64,000 bases of DNA from an uncultured Dysosmobacter sp. (GCA_934563745.1 CAKTHE010000007.1:1-64000), one strand, 5' to 3'. Positions 15,889 to 24,618 are shown, counted from the first letter of the stretch. Notes: generated from the letters alone by a model not told the origin. A program made the numbers and translations.

Positions 15889-15917
15889 TTGCGTTTTTTT
15901 CCAGGATGCGGTATACT
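15889..15917 (+). promoter_or_regulatory. Promoter of the zinc-ribbon protein gene
   Basis: TTGCGT (15889-15894), 17-bp spacer, TATACT (15912-15917); 70 bp before the start codon. Confidence 0.75.
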
Positions 15918-15986
15918 GCTTTCAGCCAAAGAGATTTTTAGAATTTAAAAACCGCTGAGACCGTAGATACGAAAGGAGTTTTCAAT

Positions 15987-16367
15987 ATGGCATTTTTCGA
16001 AGAACTGACTAAAAAGGCAAAAGACGTTGCTGCTGTTGCGGCCGATAAAGCCAGGGACACTGCGGATCTGGCGAAGATTAACGTGGCGATTGCCGGGGAG
16101 CAGCGCGAGATCGACAAGAATTACCGCACCATCGGCGAGTGGTTTGTCAGCGAGCATGAGGGGGAGATCCCCGAGGCCGTGAAGGACCTGGTGGAGGCGG
16201 TGAACGCGTCCAAGGCCAAGATCGCGGAGCTGGAAGAAAGCAAACCCAAAAAGCCGGAGGAGCCGGCAGAAGCCGCCGAGGCGGCGGGCGAAAAGCAGTG
16301 CCCGGTCTGCGGAGCGACTTCGGACAGCAAGTTCTGCCCCCAGTGCGGCGCTCCCATGGATCAGTAA
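15987..16367 (+). CDS. Small protein with C-terminal zinc ribbon
   Basis: This 126-residue protein has an amphipathic, Ala/Lys-rich N-terminal helix region (1-75), an acidic Pro/Glu/Ala linker (about 80-100) and a double Cys-x2-Cys zinc ribbon (CPVCGA and CPQCGAP, about 103-122). No signal peptide. Similar small helical proteins with a terminal zinc ribbon are widespread in clostridia but uncharacterised. It has AAAGGAG upstream, its own promoter and its own terminator, so it is a single-gene unit. Confidence 0.88.
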   Translation: MAFFEELTKKAKDVAAVAADKARDTADLAKINVAIAGEQREIDKNYRTIGEWFVSEHEGEIPEAVKDLVEAVNASKAKIAELEESKPKKPEEPAEAAEAAGEKQCPVCGATSDSKFCPQCGAPMDQ

Positions 16368-16370
16368 GAA

Positions 16371-16400
16371 AAAACAGCGCGCCGCAAGGCGCGCTGTTTT
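16371..16400 (+). terminator. Intrinsic terminator after the zinc-ribbon gene
   Basis: AAAACAGCGCGCC-GCAA-GGCGCGCTGTTTT, a perfect 13-bp stem with a T-rich end; works in both directions for the convergent fusion gene. Confidence 0.9.
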
Positions 16401-16433
16401 TGCGTTTTTAAGCTGTAATGTGGGGGCTTCCTA

Positions 16434-17495
16434 TTACGCATGCTCCGCACTTTTCCGTCTTGCGCCGAAATAGTCCCGCAGAACAGCGAGGCTTTCTTCC
16501 CGCAGGACGCCTGCCGTGACTTCCGGCTTCCAATCGGAGCGATCAAATACGATTTTGGAACACTCACTGCCCGGATTGCCAAGAATACGCTCCAACTCGA
16601 TGTTGCTTGCGCCGTAGACCAGTCGCCCCAGTTTCATGCAGACGATAGACCCGCTGCACATAAAGCAGGGCTCGCAACTGGAATATAAGGTGTACGCGTG
16701 CAGATCGGTTATACCGGTTTGCCTGCAGAACTCCCTCAGCAGGCCTGCCTCCCCGTGAAAGGTCGGGTCGTTCCGCGTGTGGATTTGATTTTCATTGGCG
16801 AATACAATTTTACCGTCTTTTACCAGCACAGCACCAAACGGCTCGTTGCCATGCTCGACGGCTTGTCGGGAAAGCCGGATGGCTTCCCGCATAAAAGACT
16901 CATCCTGTTTCCCAGAAGTTTCATCCAGAGCGGATTCGATTTCTGCTGTCGTCACGAGAGCATCCCGCTGTAAATAGCGGATAGCCTGCAGCGCGGATTC
17001 GCCGGCTTCCTTGCTTGATCCTGCCACGGCATCTGTAACGACCCGGATGTGATAGTCATTTTGGTGTGCATCCACGGCGGTATAGTGAATGCACACATCC
17101 GTCAGACCGCCGATCATGTACAGAGTGTCCACATGAAGCCCTTTAAGCAGGATCTCAAGGTCTGTGCCAAAGAACGCACTGTACCGGCGTTTGGAAATGA
17201 GGTATTCGCCTTGGACCGGGTAAGTAAGCGCTGCATAGTCGTTTTCCGGCAGATTTTCGATGCAGTGAATTCCCTCAGATCCGTCCAGCTCACGCCCGAA
17301 ATCTACCATATCCGGACGGTGGCATTCTTTGATCTGAATGACAGGAAGGCCCTTTTTGCGGAACACGTCCAGCACTCGGCGGCTTTTGCGGATGCAGTCC
17401 CAGCGGGGGCTGTCAAGATTGCGTTCGTTCATTTCCTGAAAGTCTTCCTGCTGAATGTCGATGACCAGCAGTGCGCTGCTTTTTTCAATTTTCAT
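16434..17495 (-). CDS. Isochorismatase-like hydrolase fused to a nucleoside deaminase
   Basis: This 353-residue protein has two catalytic domains. Residues about 7-190 are an isochorismatase-like cysteine hydrolase (ALLVIDIQQ Asp, KRRYSAF Lys region, GGLTDVCIHYTA nucleophile Cys). Residues about 198-345 are a CMP/dCMP-type zinc deaminase (PFGAVLVKDG, HGEAG His/Glu, SSCEPCFMC zinc Cys pair). A natural reading is two successive steps on one compound, deamination then amide hydrolysis, or the reverse (inference). The start at 17495 has GGAGG eight bases upstream; longer starts are not supported. The gene has a 200-nt structured leader with a 12-codon ORF. Confidence 0.88.
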   Translation of the reverse strand: MKIEKSSALLVIDIQQEDFQEMNERNLDSPRWDCIRKSRRVLDVFRKKGLPVIQIKECHRPDMVDFGRELDGSEGIHCIENLPENDYAALTYPVQGEYLISKRRYSAFFGTDLEILLKGLHVDTLYMIGGLTDVCIHYTAVDAHQNDYHIRVVTDAVAGSSKEAGESALQAIRYLQRDALVTTAEIESALDETSGKQDESFMREAIRLSRQAVEHGNEPFGAVLVKDGKIVFANENQIHTRNDPTFHGEAGLLREFCRQTGITDLHAYTLYSSCEPCFMCSGSIVCMKLGRLVYGASNIELERILGNPGSECSKIVFDRSDWKPEVTAGVLREESLAVLRDYFGARRKSAEHA

Positions 17496-17554
17496 TGTAT
17501 TGACCTCCATAATTTTGTGTTTGTGGGATCTTCTCAGCAAAATTACGGAGTGCG

Positions 17555-17593
17555 CTAGTACCGGTCCATATTCGTGCCAAGCGCGGATTTCAT
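17555..17593 (-). CDS. 12-codon upstream ORF in the leader of the fusion gene
   Basis: ATG at 17593 is preceded by AAAGGAGG at good spacing and runs 12 sense codons (MKSALGTNMDRY) to TAG, ending 60 bp before the fusion gene. The strong ribosome site suggests translation. It could be a leader peptide or a small protein. There is no run of one amino acid that would mark a classical attenuation peptide. Confidence 0.45.
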   Translation of the reverse strand: MKSALGTNMDRY

Positions 17594-17595
17594 GC

Positions 17596-17700
17596 GGCCG
17601 CCCTCCTTTCTGCTGTAAAACAGATCAGGGAGTTTTACCGACCGCACGACACTTTGCCGAAGGGCCCGTTCTACCCGAAACGGGTTAACTTACTCTCATA
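17596..17700 (-). promoter_or_regulatory. Structured leader of the fusion gene, class unknown
   Basis: On the minus strand two alternative helices share one strand: ACCCG/CGGGT and CCCGTT/AACGGG. A second hairpin, GTAAAAC/GTTTTAC with a 10-base loop, ends just before the AGGAGG of the upstream ORF. I could not match a known riboswitch consensus. Confidence 0.4.
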
Positions 17701-17706
17701 AATCTC

Positions 17707-17735
17707 AATATACCGGATTGCGGCAGCTTTTGCAA
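17707..17735 (-). promoter_or_regulatory. Promoter of the isochorismatase-deaminase fusion
   Basis: Minus strand TTGCAA (17735-17730), 17-bp spacer, TATATT (17712-17707). The start would be near 17700, giving a leader of about 205 nt. Confidence 0.7.
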
Positions 17736-17785
17736 GCCTTTTGACTGACCGACGAGCGGAGCACACTGCCGCGGACGCACGTGTA

Positions 17786-17818
17786 AAGAGAACGGCCTTT
17801 AGGCCGGTCTCTTTTTTC
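17786..17818. terminator. Bidirectional hairpin after the PfkB kinase gene
   Basis: GAGAACGGCCT and AGGCCGGTCTC form a long stem around TT; the plus strand continues with TTTTTT, the minus strand with TTTAC. On the minus strand it follows the PfkB kinase stop. Confidence 0.7.
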
Positions 17819-17837
17819 TTGAGAAAAGATGCCCCTT

Positions 17838-18836
17838 TCAGCGAAGACCGGCCCGGGCCGCAGCGCTGACCGCGGAAAAGCCGCGCTCAGACAAAAAGGC
17901 CAGGACCTCATCCAAAGTCGGCAGAGAGGGCATCGCTCCGACCCGGGAAACCGTGATGGCGGCGGCATGCGTTGCAAAGGTCAGCGCCTGCTCCACAGGA
18001 AGCCCGGCCGTAAGCCCCACACAGAAGGCGGCGACAAACGAATCGCCTGCGCCGGTGGGATCGGCCACGGCCGGCAGTGTGGCCGGTGGAACATTCACAA
18101 CGCCGCGCGGCCCGCTCCAGACGGCGCCGGATTTGCCCAGTGTGATGATCATCTGCCGGACGCCCCGGGCGGAAAGACAGTCCATGATCTGCGAAAGACC
18201 GGCCCGGTCCATACCCTCGGACTCTGCGTGCAGCGCGATCCCGGTCATGGCGGAGGCCTCGTGCTCGTTGGGGGAGAGATAGGTGACGTACGGCAGCAGC
18301 GTCTCCGGCAGCGGCGCGGCCGGAGCGGGATTCAGCATCACCGGCACGCCGGCAGCAGCGGCCCAGCGCGCCGCTGCCAGATTGACCTCCAGCGGGACCT
18401 CCAGCTGCAGCAGCAGAATATCATAGTTCCCGATCGCCTGTTCCAGCCAGGCGATGTCCTCCACCGTCAAAGCAAGGTTGGCGCCCGGGATGACTGTGAT
18501 GCGGTTCTGGGCCCGGGAGCCCTGCACCTCCAGCAGCACATGGCCGATGCCGGAGGTGATGCCCGGGGCGATTTTAACATGGGATACATCGGTGCCGGAG
18601 GCGCGGGCACACTCCAGCATGTCCTGACCAAACCGGTCGTCCCCCACGCAGCCCACCATGGTGACCTCTGCCCCCAGCCGGGCGCACTGGACGGCCTGAT
18701 TGGCTCCCTTCCCGCCGGGAGCGGCCTGGAAGGAAAGCCCCACCACCGTCTGTCCGGACTGGGGGACCCGGGCGGTGGAGGCGATCAGGTCCATTACAAA
18801 ACTGCCGATGACCAGGATCCGCGGCTTTCTCGTCAT
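17838..18836 (-). CDS. rbsK: PfkB-family sugar kinase, ribokinase-like
   Basis: This 332-residue kinase has the two PfkB signatures: the N-terminal substrate motif APGGKGANQAVQCARLGA (about residues 39-56) and the C-terminal anion hole/catalytic DPTGAGDSF (about 261-269). LNPAPA and LSPNEHEA are as in ribokinases, which make ribose 5-phosphate. No ribose transporter or RbsR is adjacent, so the exact sugar is uncertain. AAGGAG precedes the ATG. It has its own promoter and is divergent from asnB. Confidence 0.85.
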   Translation of the reverse strand: MTRKPRILVIGSFVMDLIASTARVPQSGQTVVGLSFQAAPGGKGANQAVQCARLGAEVTMVGCVGDDRFGQDMLECARASGTDVSHVKIAPGITSGIGHVLLEVQGSRAQNRITVIPGANLALTVEDIAWLEQAIGNYDILLLQLEVPLEVNLAAARWAAAAGVPVMLNPAPAAPLPETLLPYVTYLSPNEHEASAMTGIALHAESEGMDRAGLSQIMDCLSARGVRQMIITLGKSGAVWSGPRGVVNVPPATLPAVADPTGAGDSFVAAFCVGLTAGLPVEQALTFATHAAAITVSRVGAMPSLPTLDEVLAFLSERGFSAVSAAARAGLR

Positions 18837-18868
18837 AACAGTACGTCTCCTTTCTTGTATAGGCCTTT

Positions 18869-18897
18869 ATTATACAAAGCCCGGAACCAGAACGCAA
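18869..18897 (-). promoter_or_regulatory. Promoter of the PfkB kinase gene
   Basis: Minus strand TTGCGT (18897-18892), 17-bp spacer, TATAAT (18874-18869). Confidence 0.75.
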
Positions 18898-18902
18898 GCC
18901 TT

Positions 18903-18931
18903 TTGCCTGACAGAACGCAAACGTTTAACAT
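18903..18931 (+). promoter_or_regulatory. Probable promoter of asnB
   Basis: TTGCCT (18903-18908), 17-bp spacer, TAACAT (18926-18931). It is back-to-back with the kinase promoter. Confidence 0.5.
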
Positions 18932-19035
18932 TCTTCTAAAAGTTTCTGAAAATAAGAGCCCCCTTGTGTAGCACCTGACCGGAGCGGGCATATTCTGAAG
19001 GGAGGAATCCAAAGCTTTGTGGAGGAGGAATGCTT

Positions 19036-20874
19036 ATGTGCGGAATTGCCGGTCAGGTGAACTTTGAGGAAGAAGGGGCACGGCTTGTGCAGCAGACAGC
19101 TGCCATGCAGGCGGCTTTGCGGCACCGGGGACCGGATCAGGAGGGACTGATTTGCGTACCGCATGCCGTCCTGGCCCATACGCGCCTGTGCGTGATCGAC
19201 CGGGAACGGGGGCGCCAGCCCATGAGCGACGGCCCGGAGGGACGGGCGTGCACGCTGGTCTATAACGGAGAGCTTTACAATACGGAGGAGCTGCGCCGGG
19301 ACCTGGCGGCGGCCGGGTGGAGCTTTGACGGCCGCTCGGATACGGAGGTTTTGCTGAAGGCGTATCTGGAGTGGGGGGAGGCCTGTCCGGAAAAGCTCAA
19401 CGGCATCTATGCCTTTGCCGTGTGGGACGCGGCGCGGGAGCGGCTGTTTTTGGCCCGGGACCGCATGGGTGTCAAGCCGCTTTTTTACACGCTGCCGCCG
19501 AACGGCGGGCTGCTGTTTGCCTCGGAGATCAAGGGGCTTCTGGCCCATCCGGACGTACGGCCGCAGGTGGATGCCCAGGGGGTGGGCGAGCTGCTTTTGC
19601 TGGGGCCGGGGCGCACGCCGGGCTGCGGCGTCTTCCGGGGGATCTGCGAGCTGCGTCCGGGGGAGCAGGCGTTTTTTGACCGGGCGGGCCTGCATAAGCG
19701 CCGTTATTGGCAGCTGAAGCCGGAGACGCACTGTGAGTCGGAGGCGGATACCTGCGCGCATGTGCGCACGCTGGTGAAGGACGCGATCCGACGGCAGCTG
19801 GTATCCGACGTGCCTCTTGGAGCCTTCCTTTCAGGCGGGCTGGACTCCAGCCTGCTGTGTGCCGTGGCGGCGCCTGTGCTGCGGGAACAGGGGCGGGAGC
19901 TGGTGACCTTTTCCGTGGACTATCGGGAAAACGAACGCTATTTCATGCCGGGAAAATTCCAGCCCTCGGGAGATAACCCCTACATTGCGCGCATGACCAA
20001 GGCCCTGGGCTGCCCGCACCGGGCGGTGGTACTGGAGCCGGAGGAGCTGACACAGGCGCTGTTTGAGGCGGTGGATGCCCGGGATCTGCCGGGGATGGCG
20101 GATATCGACGCATCGCTGCTGCTGTTTTGCCGGGCCGTGCGCCGGGAGGTGACGGTTGCGTTGTCCGGCGAGTGCGCCGACGAGATTTTTGGCGGCTATC
20201 CCTGGTTCCGGGACCCGTCGGTCCGGCCGGAAAACGGATTCCCCTGGGCCCAGTCCACCGCGCTGCGGGCGTCGTTTTTGACCGAGGAGTGGGCCGACCG
20301 TCTGGGCGACGCCGGCGCCTTTGTGGAGGATCATTGGCGGGCGACGCTGGCAGACACGGAGAGCGGAGCGAATGACCCGGAGGAGCTGCGCCGCAGCCGG
20401 CAGATGATGCGGCTCAATACGGACTGGTTCATGCAGACCCTGCTGGACCGAAAGGACCGCATGAGCATGTACAGCGCGCTGGAGGTACGGGTGCCTTTTT
20501 GCGACCATCGCCTGGCGGAGTACCTATACAATGTGCCGCCGCAGCTGCGGGATCTGGGCGGCGAGGAAAAGGGGCTGCTGCGCCGGGCGCTGGGCGATCT
20601 GCTTCCGCCGGAGGTTGCCCACCGGAAAAAGAGCCCTTACCCCAAAACCGTGCACCCGGCGTACCGGCAGGCGGTGTCCCGGCGGCTGTGGGATCTGCTG
20701 CTGGAGCCGGATGCGCCGCTGTTCCGCCTGGTGCGGCGGGAGGCGCTGGCACAGCTCCTGGAGCGGACGGATTCTCAGCCCTGGTATGGCCAGCTGATGA
20801 CCACACCGCAGACCATCGCCTATTTTTTGCAGCTGGATTATTGGCTGCGCCGCTATCGGGTGGAGCTTTGCTGA
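19036..20874 (+). CDS. asnB: Glutamine-hydrolysing asparagine synthetase
   Basis: This 612-residue enzyme makes Asn from Asp, ATP and Gln. The N-terminal glutaminase begins MCGIAGQ, where Cys2 is the nucleophile, so the start must be the ATG at 19036 rather than the ATG two codons earlier; GGAGGAGG then sits seven bases upstream. The RHRGPDQEG, YNGELYN and SDTEVLL glutaminase motifs follow. The synthetase half has the PP-loop FLSGGLDSS (about residue 265) and a SGECADEIFGGYPW segment. AsnB, not the ammonia-dependent AsnA. Confidence 0.95.
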   Translation: MCGIAGQVNFEEEGARLVQQTAAMQAALRHRGPDQEGLICVPHAVLAHTRLCVIDRERGRQPMSDGPEGRACTLVYNGELYNTEELRRDLAAAGWSFDGRSDTEVLLKAYLEWGEACPEKLNGIYAFAVWDAARERLFLARDRMGVKPLFYTLPPNGGLLFASEIKGLLAHPDVRPQVDAQGVGELLLLGPGRTPGCGVFRGICELRPGEQAFFDRAGLHKRRYWQLKPETHCESEADTCAHVRTLVKDAIRRQLVSDVPLGAFLSGGLDSSLLCAVAAPVLREQGRELVTFSVDYRENERYFMPGKFQPSGDNPYIARMTKALGCPHRAVVLEPEELTQALFEAVDARDLPGMADIDASLLLFCRAVRREVTVALSGECADEIFGGYPWFRDPSVRPENGFPWAQSTALRASFLTEEWADRLGDAGAFVEDHWRATLADTESGANDPEELRRSRQMMRLNTDWFMQTLLDRKDRMSMYSALEVRVPFCDHRLAEYLYNVPPQLRDLGGEEKGLLRRALGDLLPPEVAHRKKSPYPKTVHPAYRQAVSRRLWDLLLEPDAPLFRLVRREALAQLLERTDSQPWYGQLMTTPQTIAYFLQLDYWLRRYRVELC

Positions 20875-20911
20875 AGCGGATGGGTCCGGCACCCCCGAGC
20901 AGGATCAAAGC

Positions 20912-20950
20912 AAAAAAGGTTCCCGCAGGAAAACCCTGCGGGACCCTTTT
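20912..20950. terminator. Bidirectional terminator between asnB and the lysine transporter
   Basis: GGTTCCCGCAGG and CCTGCGGGACCC form a stem flanked by an A-run on the left and TTTT on the right. Confidence 0.88.
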
Positions 20951-20961
20951 GAACATATGGA

Positions 20962-21702
20962 TCAGCCGTTGCGGAAACGGGAGAGGAAGTCCTTCGTCTC
21001 CTGCCGCTGGGGATCGCCGAAGACCTGGGCCGGCGTCCCCTCCTCGCAGATGACGCCGTGATTCATGTAAACCACATGACTGGATACGTCCCGGGCAAAG
21101 GCCATCTCGTGGGTGACCACGATCATGGTCATGCCGTCGTCGGCCAGCGAGCGCATCACGCTCAGCACCTCGCCCACCATTTCAGGGTCCAGGGCGGAGG
21201 TGGGCTCGTCAAAAAGCAGAACCTCCGGATCCATCGCCAGGGCGCGGGCAATGGCGACGCGCTGCTTTTGGCCGCCGGAAATCTGGCGGGGCTTGGCATG
21301 GATGTACGGGGCCATACCGACCCGCTCCAGGTAGTGCAGGGCGCTGGCACGGGCCTCGTCGGTCTTCTTTTTCAGGACCCGGACCTGCCCGACCATGCAG
21401 TTTTCCAGCACGGTCATGTTGTTGAACAGATTGAAGGACTGGAACACCATGCCGACCTTCGTGCGGTAATCGCAGGCGTTGACCTTCCGGTCCGCCACGT
21501 TGGTCCCATGGAACAGAATTTCACCTGAGGTGGGGGTTTCCAGCAAATTGATGCAGCGCAGCAGCGTGGATTTGCCGGAGCCGGAGGCTCCGATGATCGA
21601 AGTTACGTCGCCGGGGCTGACTGTGAAATCAATGTCCCGCAGCACAACGTTGGAGCCGAAGGCCTTGGAAAGATGCTGAACCTGTAAAATCGGAGTGTCC
21701 AT
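20962..21702 (-). CDS. Lysine ABC transporter ATPase
   Basis: This 246-residue ATPase is of the polar amino-acid transporter type (GlnQ/HisP-like). Walker A is [10 protein letters not shown]-loop VFQSFNLF, signature ISGGQKQR, Walker [14 protein letters not shown] and switch His VTHEM. The start at 21702 has GAGG upstream and lies one base after the permease stop. The operon order is binding protein, permease, ATPase, behind a lysine riboswitch, which sets the substrate as lysine (inference from regulation). Confidence 0.92.
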   Translation of the reverse strand: MDTPILQVQHLSKAFGSNVVLRDIDFTVSPGDVTSIIGASGSGKSTLLRCINLLETPTSGEILFHGTNVADRKVNACDYRTKVGMVFQSFNLFNNMTVLENCMVGQVRVLKKKTDEARASALHYLERVGMAPYIHAKPRQISGGQKQRVAIARALAMDPEVLLFDEPTSALDPEMVGEVLSVMRSLADDGMTMIVVTHEMAFARDVSSHVVYMNHGVICEEGTPAQVFGDPQRQETKDFLSRFRNG

Positions 21703-21703
21703 C

Positions 21704-22570
21704 TCACATACCTCCCCGCGTATCGGAATTCCGGTTCCAGTTTGCGCCGGCTTCCTTGCTGTGTTCCTGGAAGACCTCCTCCGGCGTTCCGGGCATTTTG
21801 ACCATGCCGCTGGTATAGGCCAGCGTGTCCGTGGTGGCAAGGTCATAGCTGGCCGGACCGTCCAGCTTCTTTTCCCACCAGCGCAGCAGGCGCGAGCAGG
21901 TGAAGGTCAGGATCAGATAGATGACCATGGCGACGCTCATCGCTTCGAAATACCAGTAGTAAGCGCCGGCATTCTGCTTGGCCACATAGAAAAGCTCAAT
22001 GGTGCCGATGACGTTCAGCACGGAGGAATCCTTGATGTTGATGATCAGGTTGTTGCCGATCTGGGGAATGATGTTGCGCAGAGCCTGGGGGAAGATCACA
22101 TACAGCATGGTCTGATAATGGGTCATGCCGATGGCCTTGGCGCCCTCCGTCTGTCCGATGTCGATGGACAGGATGCCGCCCCGGACGGTTTCCGCCATAT
22201 AGGCGCCGGTGTTGATGGACAAAATCACGAATGCGGCGGTCCACATGCCCATATGGATCTTGGCATACTGGGCAAAGCCGTAGAAGATAAACATGGCCTG
22301 CACCATCATGGGCGTGCCGCGGAAGACCTCTACATAAAGGGCCATCAGAAACTTTACGACGCGCAGCAGGATTTTCTTGGGAAGCGAATCCTTAGGCGTT
22401 GCGGGAATGGTCTGCACGATACCGACGGCGAAGCCGATCAGGCAGCCGACCGCCGTGCCCACCAGGGCGATCAGAATGGTGGTGCCGGCGCCCCGCAGGA
22501 ACGAGGAACCGTAATTGTTCAGCAAATAAAGGATGCGGGTGCCGTATGTGGTTGCTTGGGCAGCAGTCAT
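21704..22570 (-). CDS. Lysine ABC transporter permease
   Basis: This 288-residue His/Glu/Gln/Arg-type permease has about five to six helices (25-240). The [14 protein letters not shown] segment and the [22 protein letters not shown] and [11 protein letters not shown]-loop motifs are diagnostic. The soluble C-terminal tail of about 45 residues (after WWEKKLDG) is longer than usual. An AGGAG-like site (GAAAGGAGC) precedes the ATG. It is separated from the binding-protein gene by two strong hairpins. Confidence 0.93.
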   Translation of the reverse strand: MTAAQATTYGTRILYLLNNYGSSFLRGAGTTILIALVGTAVGCLIGFAVGIVQTIPATPKDSLPKKILLRVVKFLMALYVEVFRGTPMMVQAMFIFYGFAQYAKIHMGMWTAAFVILSINTGAYMAETVRGGILSIDIGQTEGAKAIGMTHYQTMLYVIFPQALRNIIPQIGNNLIINIKDSSVLNVIGTIELFYVAKQNAGAYYWYFEAMSVAMVIYLILTFTCSRLLRWWEKKLDGPASYDLATTDTLAYTSGMVKMPGTPEEVFQEHSKEAGANWNRNSDTRGGM

Positions 22571-22598
22571 AGCAATTTGCTCCTTTCAGATAAATGAC

Positions 22599-22670
22599 GG
22601 CAGAGCAGAGCGCTCCGAAACAGCCGAAGCACTCTGCTCTGCCCGGCAGGGCCGGTGGACCGGCCCTGCC
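22599..22670 (-). other. Two perfect hairpins between binding-protein and permease genes
   Basis: GGCAGGGCCGG-TGGA-CCGGCCCTGCC (22645-22670, 11-bp stem) is followed on the minus strand by a second hairpin with 12-bp arms, GGCAGAGCAGAG (22599-22610 and 22632-22643). Neither ends in a T-run. Such hairpins typically stabilise the upstream message so the binding protein is made in excess over the permease. Confidence 0.6.
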
Positions 22671-22690
22671 GCGGCGGGGAATTTTTACAA

Positions 22691-23590
22691 TCAGTTGGCC
22701 AGGGGCTGCACGGCGATGGCTTCATCCATCATCTTGCTGTAGTCATCGGCGGTGTAGTTGGCCAGGACCTTGTTGACCAGCTCCACCAGTTGGGAATTGC
22801 CCTTCTGAATGGAGATGCCGATGTTGACCTCCTCGTCGGAGACCTGATAGTTGTCATCCGAGTCGGCGAAGTCCAGCATCTTCAGGTCGGGATAGGCCAC
22901 CAGCGCGGCCAGAGCAGTGGGCTGATCGGTGCACACCAGGTCGCAGGCGCCGGACTCCAGAGCGACCAGCATGGCGGGAGCGGTCTCCTGGGCGGCCAGG
23001 ATGTTGGCATCCTTGAGCTGGGGCAGGCAGGTGTCATACCAAACCGTGTTGATCTGGCTGGTGCAGGTGGCACCGGCCAGGTCCGCAATGCCCTTGGCGT
23101 CGGCGTAGGGGCCGTCAGCCTTGACCAGGGTCACGATGGAAGCGTAGTAATAAGGCTCAGAGAAATCCATGTTCAAAAGACGTTCGGCGGTGATGGACTG
23201 GCCGCAGATGCCCGCATCCAGCGTGCCGGCAGCCACACCCATGGGAATGGAGTCCCAATCGGTCTTGTGGACCTCCAGGGTCCAGCCATTGGCCTCACAG
23301 ATGGCCTTGGCCATCATGACGTCATAGCCGTTGGCATAGTCCGAGCTGCCGTAGATCGGCACGGCGCCGTTGGAGTCATCGCTCTGGGTCCAGTTATAGG
23401 GTGCATACGCGCACTCCATGCCGACCCGGAACACGCCGGTGTTGAGCACCGAGTTCTTGTCGGCCGCAGCGGAACCGGCCGAGGAGCCGGCCGCGGCGGA
23501 ACCGTCGCCCGTGCCGGAGGGGGAGCTGCCGCAGGCTGCCAGGCTCAGCGCCATGGTCAGGGCCAGAAGCAGGGCAAAAATCTTCTTCAT
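22691..23590 (-). CDS. Lysine-binding lipoprotein of the ABC transporter
   Basis: This 299-residue protein starts with a lipoprotein signal peptide (MKKIFALLLALTMALSLAAC, lipid Cys20), a Ser/Gly/Ala-rich linker to about residue 45, then a solute-binding fold of family 3: VFRVGMECAYAPYNW, YDVMMAKAICEANGW, DWDSIPMGVAAGTLDAGICG and a C-terminal NVGISIQKG-like strand (VNIGISIQKG). GGAAGG precedes the ATG. It is expressed behind the riboswitch-terminator at 23673-23890. Confidence 0.93.
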   Translation of the reverse strand: MKKIFALLLALTMALSLAACGSSPSGTGDGSAAAGSSAGSAAADKNSVLNTGVFRVGMECAYAPYNWTQSDDSNGAVPIYGSSDYANGYDVMMAKAICEANGWTLEVHKTDWDSIPMGVAAGTLDAGICGQSITAERLLNMDFSEPYYYASIVTLVKADGPYADAKGIADLAGATCTSQINTVWYDTCLPQLKDANILAAQETAPAMLVALESGACDLVCTDQPTALAALVAYPDLKMLDFADSDDNYQVSDEEVNIGISIQKGNSQLVELVNKVLANYTADDYSKMMDEAIAVQPLAN

Positions 23591-23672
23591 TTCAAACAAT
23601 CCTTCCTTACTGCATGATTTTTCGCGGCGGGATCCGGGGACCGGCGGGCCGCCGCGGGGACCCTTCCGGAAC

Positions 23673-23704
23673 AAAAAAACGGACCGCTTTGCGTAAAGCG
23701 GTCC
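23673..23704 (-). terminator. Riboswitch-controlled terminator
   Basis: Minus strand GGACCGCTTT-ACGC-AAAGCGGTCC then G and seven T. It lies between the lysine aptamer and the binding-protein gene, where lysine binding would favour termination. Confidence 0.92.
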
Positions 23705-23733
23705 ATGGAAAAGCGGAGATCCGTTCAGCCATT

Positions 23734-23890
23734 GATAGCGCTTCACATAAATGTGACAGTCCAGCGCGTCTTTCACGCTGACCCAGCAGCACCCCCTCAG
23801 GCAAGGCGGTACAACTTCGGCGGCAGACCCTTTCGCGACGGACAACTGCCTGGTTCTTCCGTCGGTACTGATGGATGCCGCGCCTCTATC
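23734..23890 (-). promoter_or_regulatory. Lysine riboswitch (L box) aptamer
   Basis: Read on the minus strand, the conserved L-box blocks appear in order: GATAGAGGCGCGG, CATCAGTA, GCGAAAGG, GCCGAAG, GGTGCTGCTGGG, GGACTGTCAC and GTGAAGCGCTATC, the two ends pairing as P1. About 157 nt, a usual length. It sets the downstream ABC transporter as a lysine uptake system. Confidence 0.94.
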
Positions 23891-23912
23891 GGAGCGATCT
23901 GATTTTTGGGTT

Positions 23913-23941
23913 ATCCTACCACGTGTGCGGACGATTGTCAA
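23913..23941 (-). promoter_or_regulatory. Promoter of the lysine riboswitch operon
   Basis: Minus strand TTGACA (23941-23936), 17-bp spacer, TAGGAT (23918-23913). Confidence 0.8.
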
Positions 23942-24010
23942 CGGGCGGAGGCGTGAAAACCCGCATTTTTGTACATTATTTCGAAAAAGACTCGGAAATG
24001 CGGCTGGTTT

Positions 24011-24021
24011 TGTGTTATAAT
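24011..24021 (+). promoter_or_regulatory. Extended -10 promoter of the PAP2 gene
   Basis: TGTTATAAT (24013-24021) is an extended -10; the -35 region is poor. Confidence 0.5.
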
Positions 24022-24070
24022 ATAAAAGATTGCCGACAGAGCGGCTTTGAAAAAGAAGGGAGCAAATACG

Positions 24071-24613
24071 GTGCAGAATTTGGAGTTTGCAATGCTGGAT
24101 TGGATCCAGCAGCACTGCCGCTGCGGTTTGCTGGATACGCTGATGCCCTTTTTCACCTGGATCTGTGCCCACGGTGAGATTTGGATCCTGCTGGCGGCGG
24201 TGCTGCTGTGCACGAAAAAGGGCCGGCGGACCGGCGCAGCGGTGGCGGCGGCTTTGGTTTTGGACTTTTTGTTGTGCAACGTGCTTTTAAAGCCGCTGGT
24301 GGCCCGGCCAAGACCCTGTACCCTGAACGGGGCGGTGCAGCTTTTGATGGCGGCTCCGTCGGACTATTCCTTTCCGTCGGGGCATGCGGCGGCATCGTTT
24401 GCGGCGGTGGGGGCGCTGCGTGCGTCCAAAAGCCGGCTGTGGATTCCGGCCTTTGTACTGGCAGTGGCGATCTGCTTTTCCAGGCTGTACCTATACCACC
24501 ATTGGCCCAGTGATGTGCTGGCCGGGGTTGTGCTGGGGACGGTGCTGGGCTATGCCGGCCAGTGCCTGAGCGCGGATGTGGCCCGGCGTCTTTCCGCACG
24601 CCGCGGACACTGA
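24071..24613 (+). CDS. PAP2-family membrane phosphatase
   Basis: This 180-residue membrane enzyme has the three PAP2 motifs: KPLVARPRP (C1), FPSGHAA (C2, catalytic His) and SRLYLYHHWPSDVLAG (C3, nucleophile-side His and Asp), with about five helices. Such proteins act on undecaprenyl pyrophosphate or other lipid phosphates; which one cannot be told. The start is taken as GTG at 24071 with AAGGGAG eight to nine bases upstream; a TTG at 24047 is an alternative. Confidence 0.88.
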   Translation: MQNLEFAMLDWIQQHCRCGLLDTLMPFFTWICAHGEIWILLAAVLLCTKKGRRTGAAVAAALVLDFLLCNVLLKPLVARPRPCTLNGAVQLLMAAPSDYSFPSGHAAASFAAVGALRASKSRLWIPAFVLAVAICFSRLYLYHHWPSDVLAGVVLGTVLGYAGQCLSADVARRLSARRGH

Positions 24614-24618
24614 GGGGC

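Noticed and set aside
23673..23890. T-box leader before the amino-acid transporter
   Set aside because: A T-box core GGTGGNACC is absent, while all L-box blocks are present in order; it is a lysine riboswitch.
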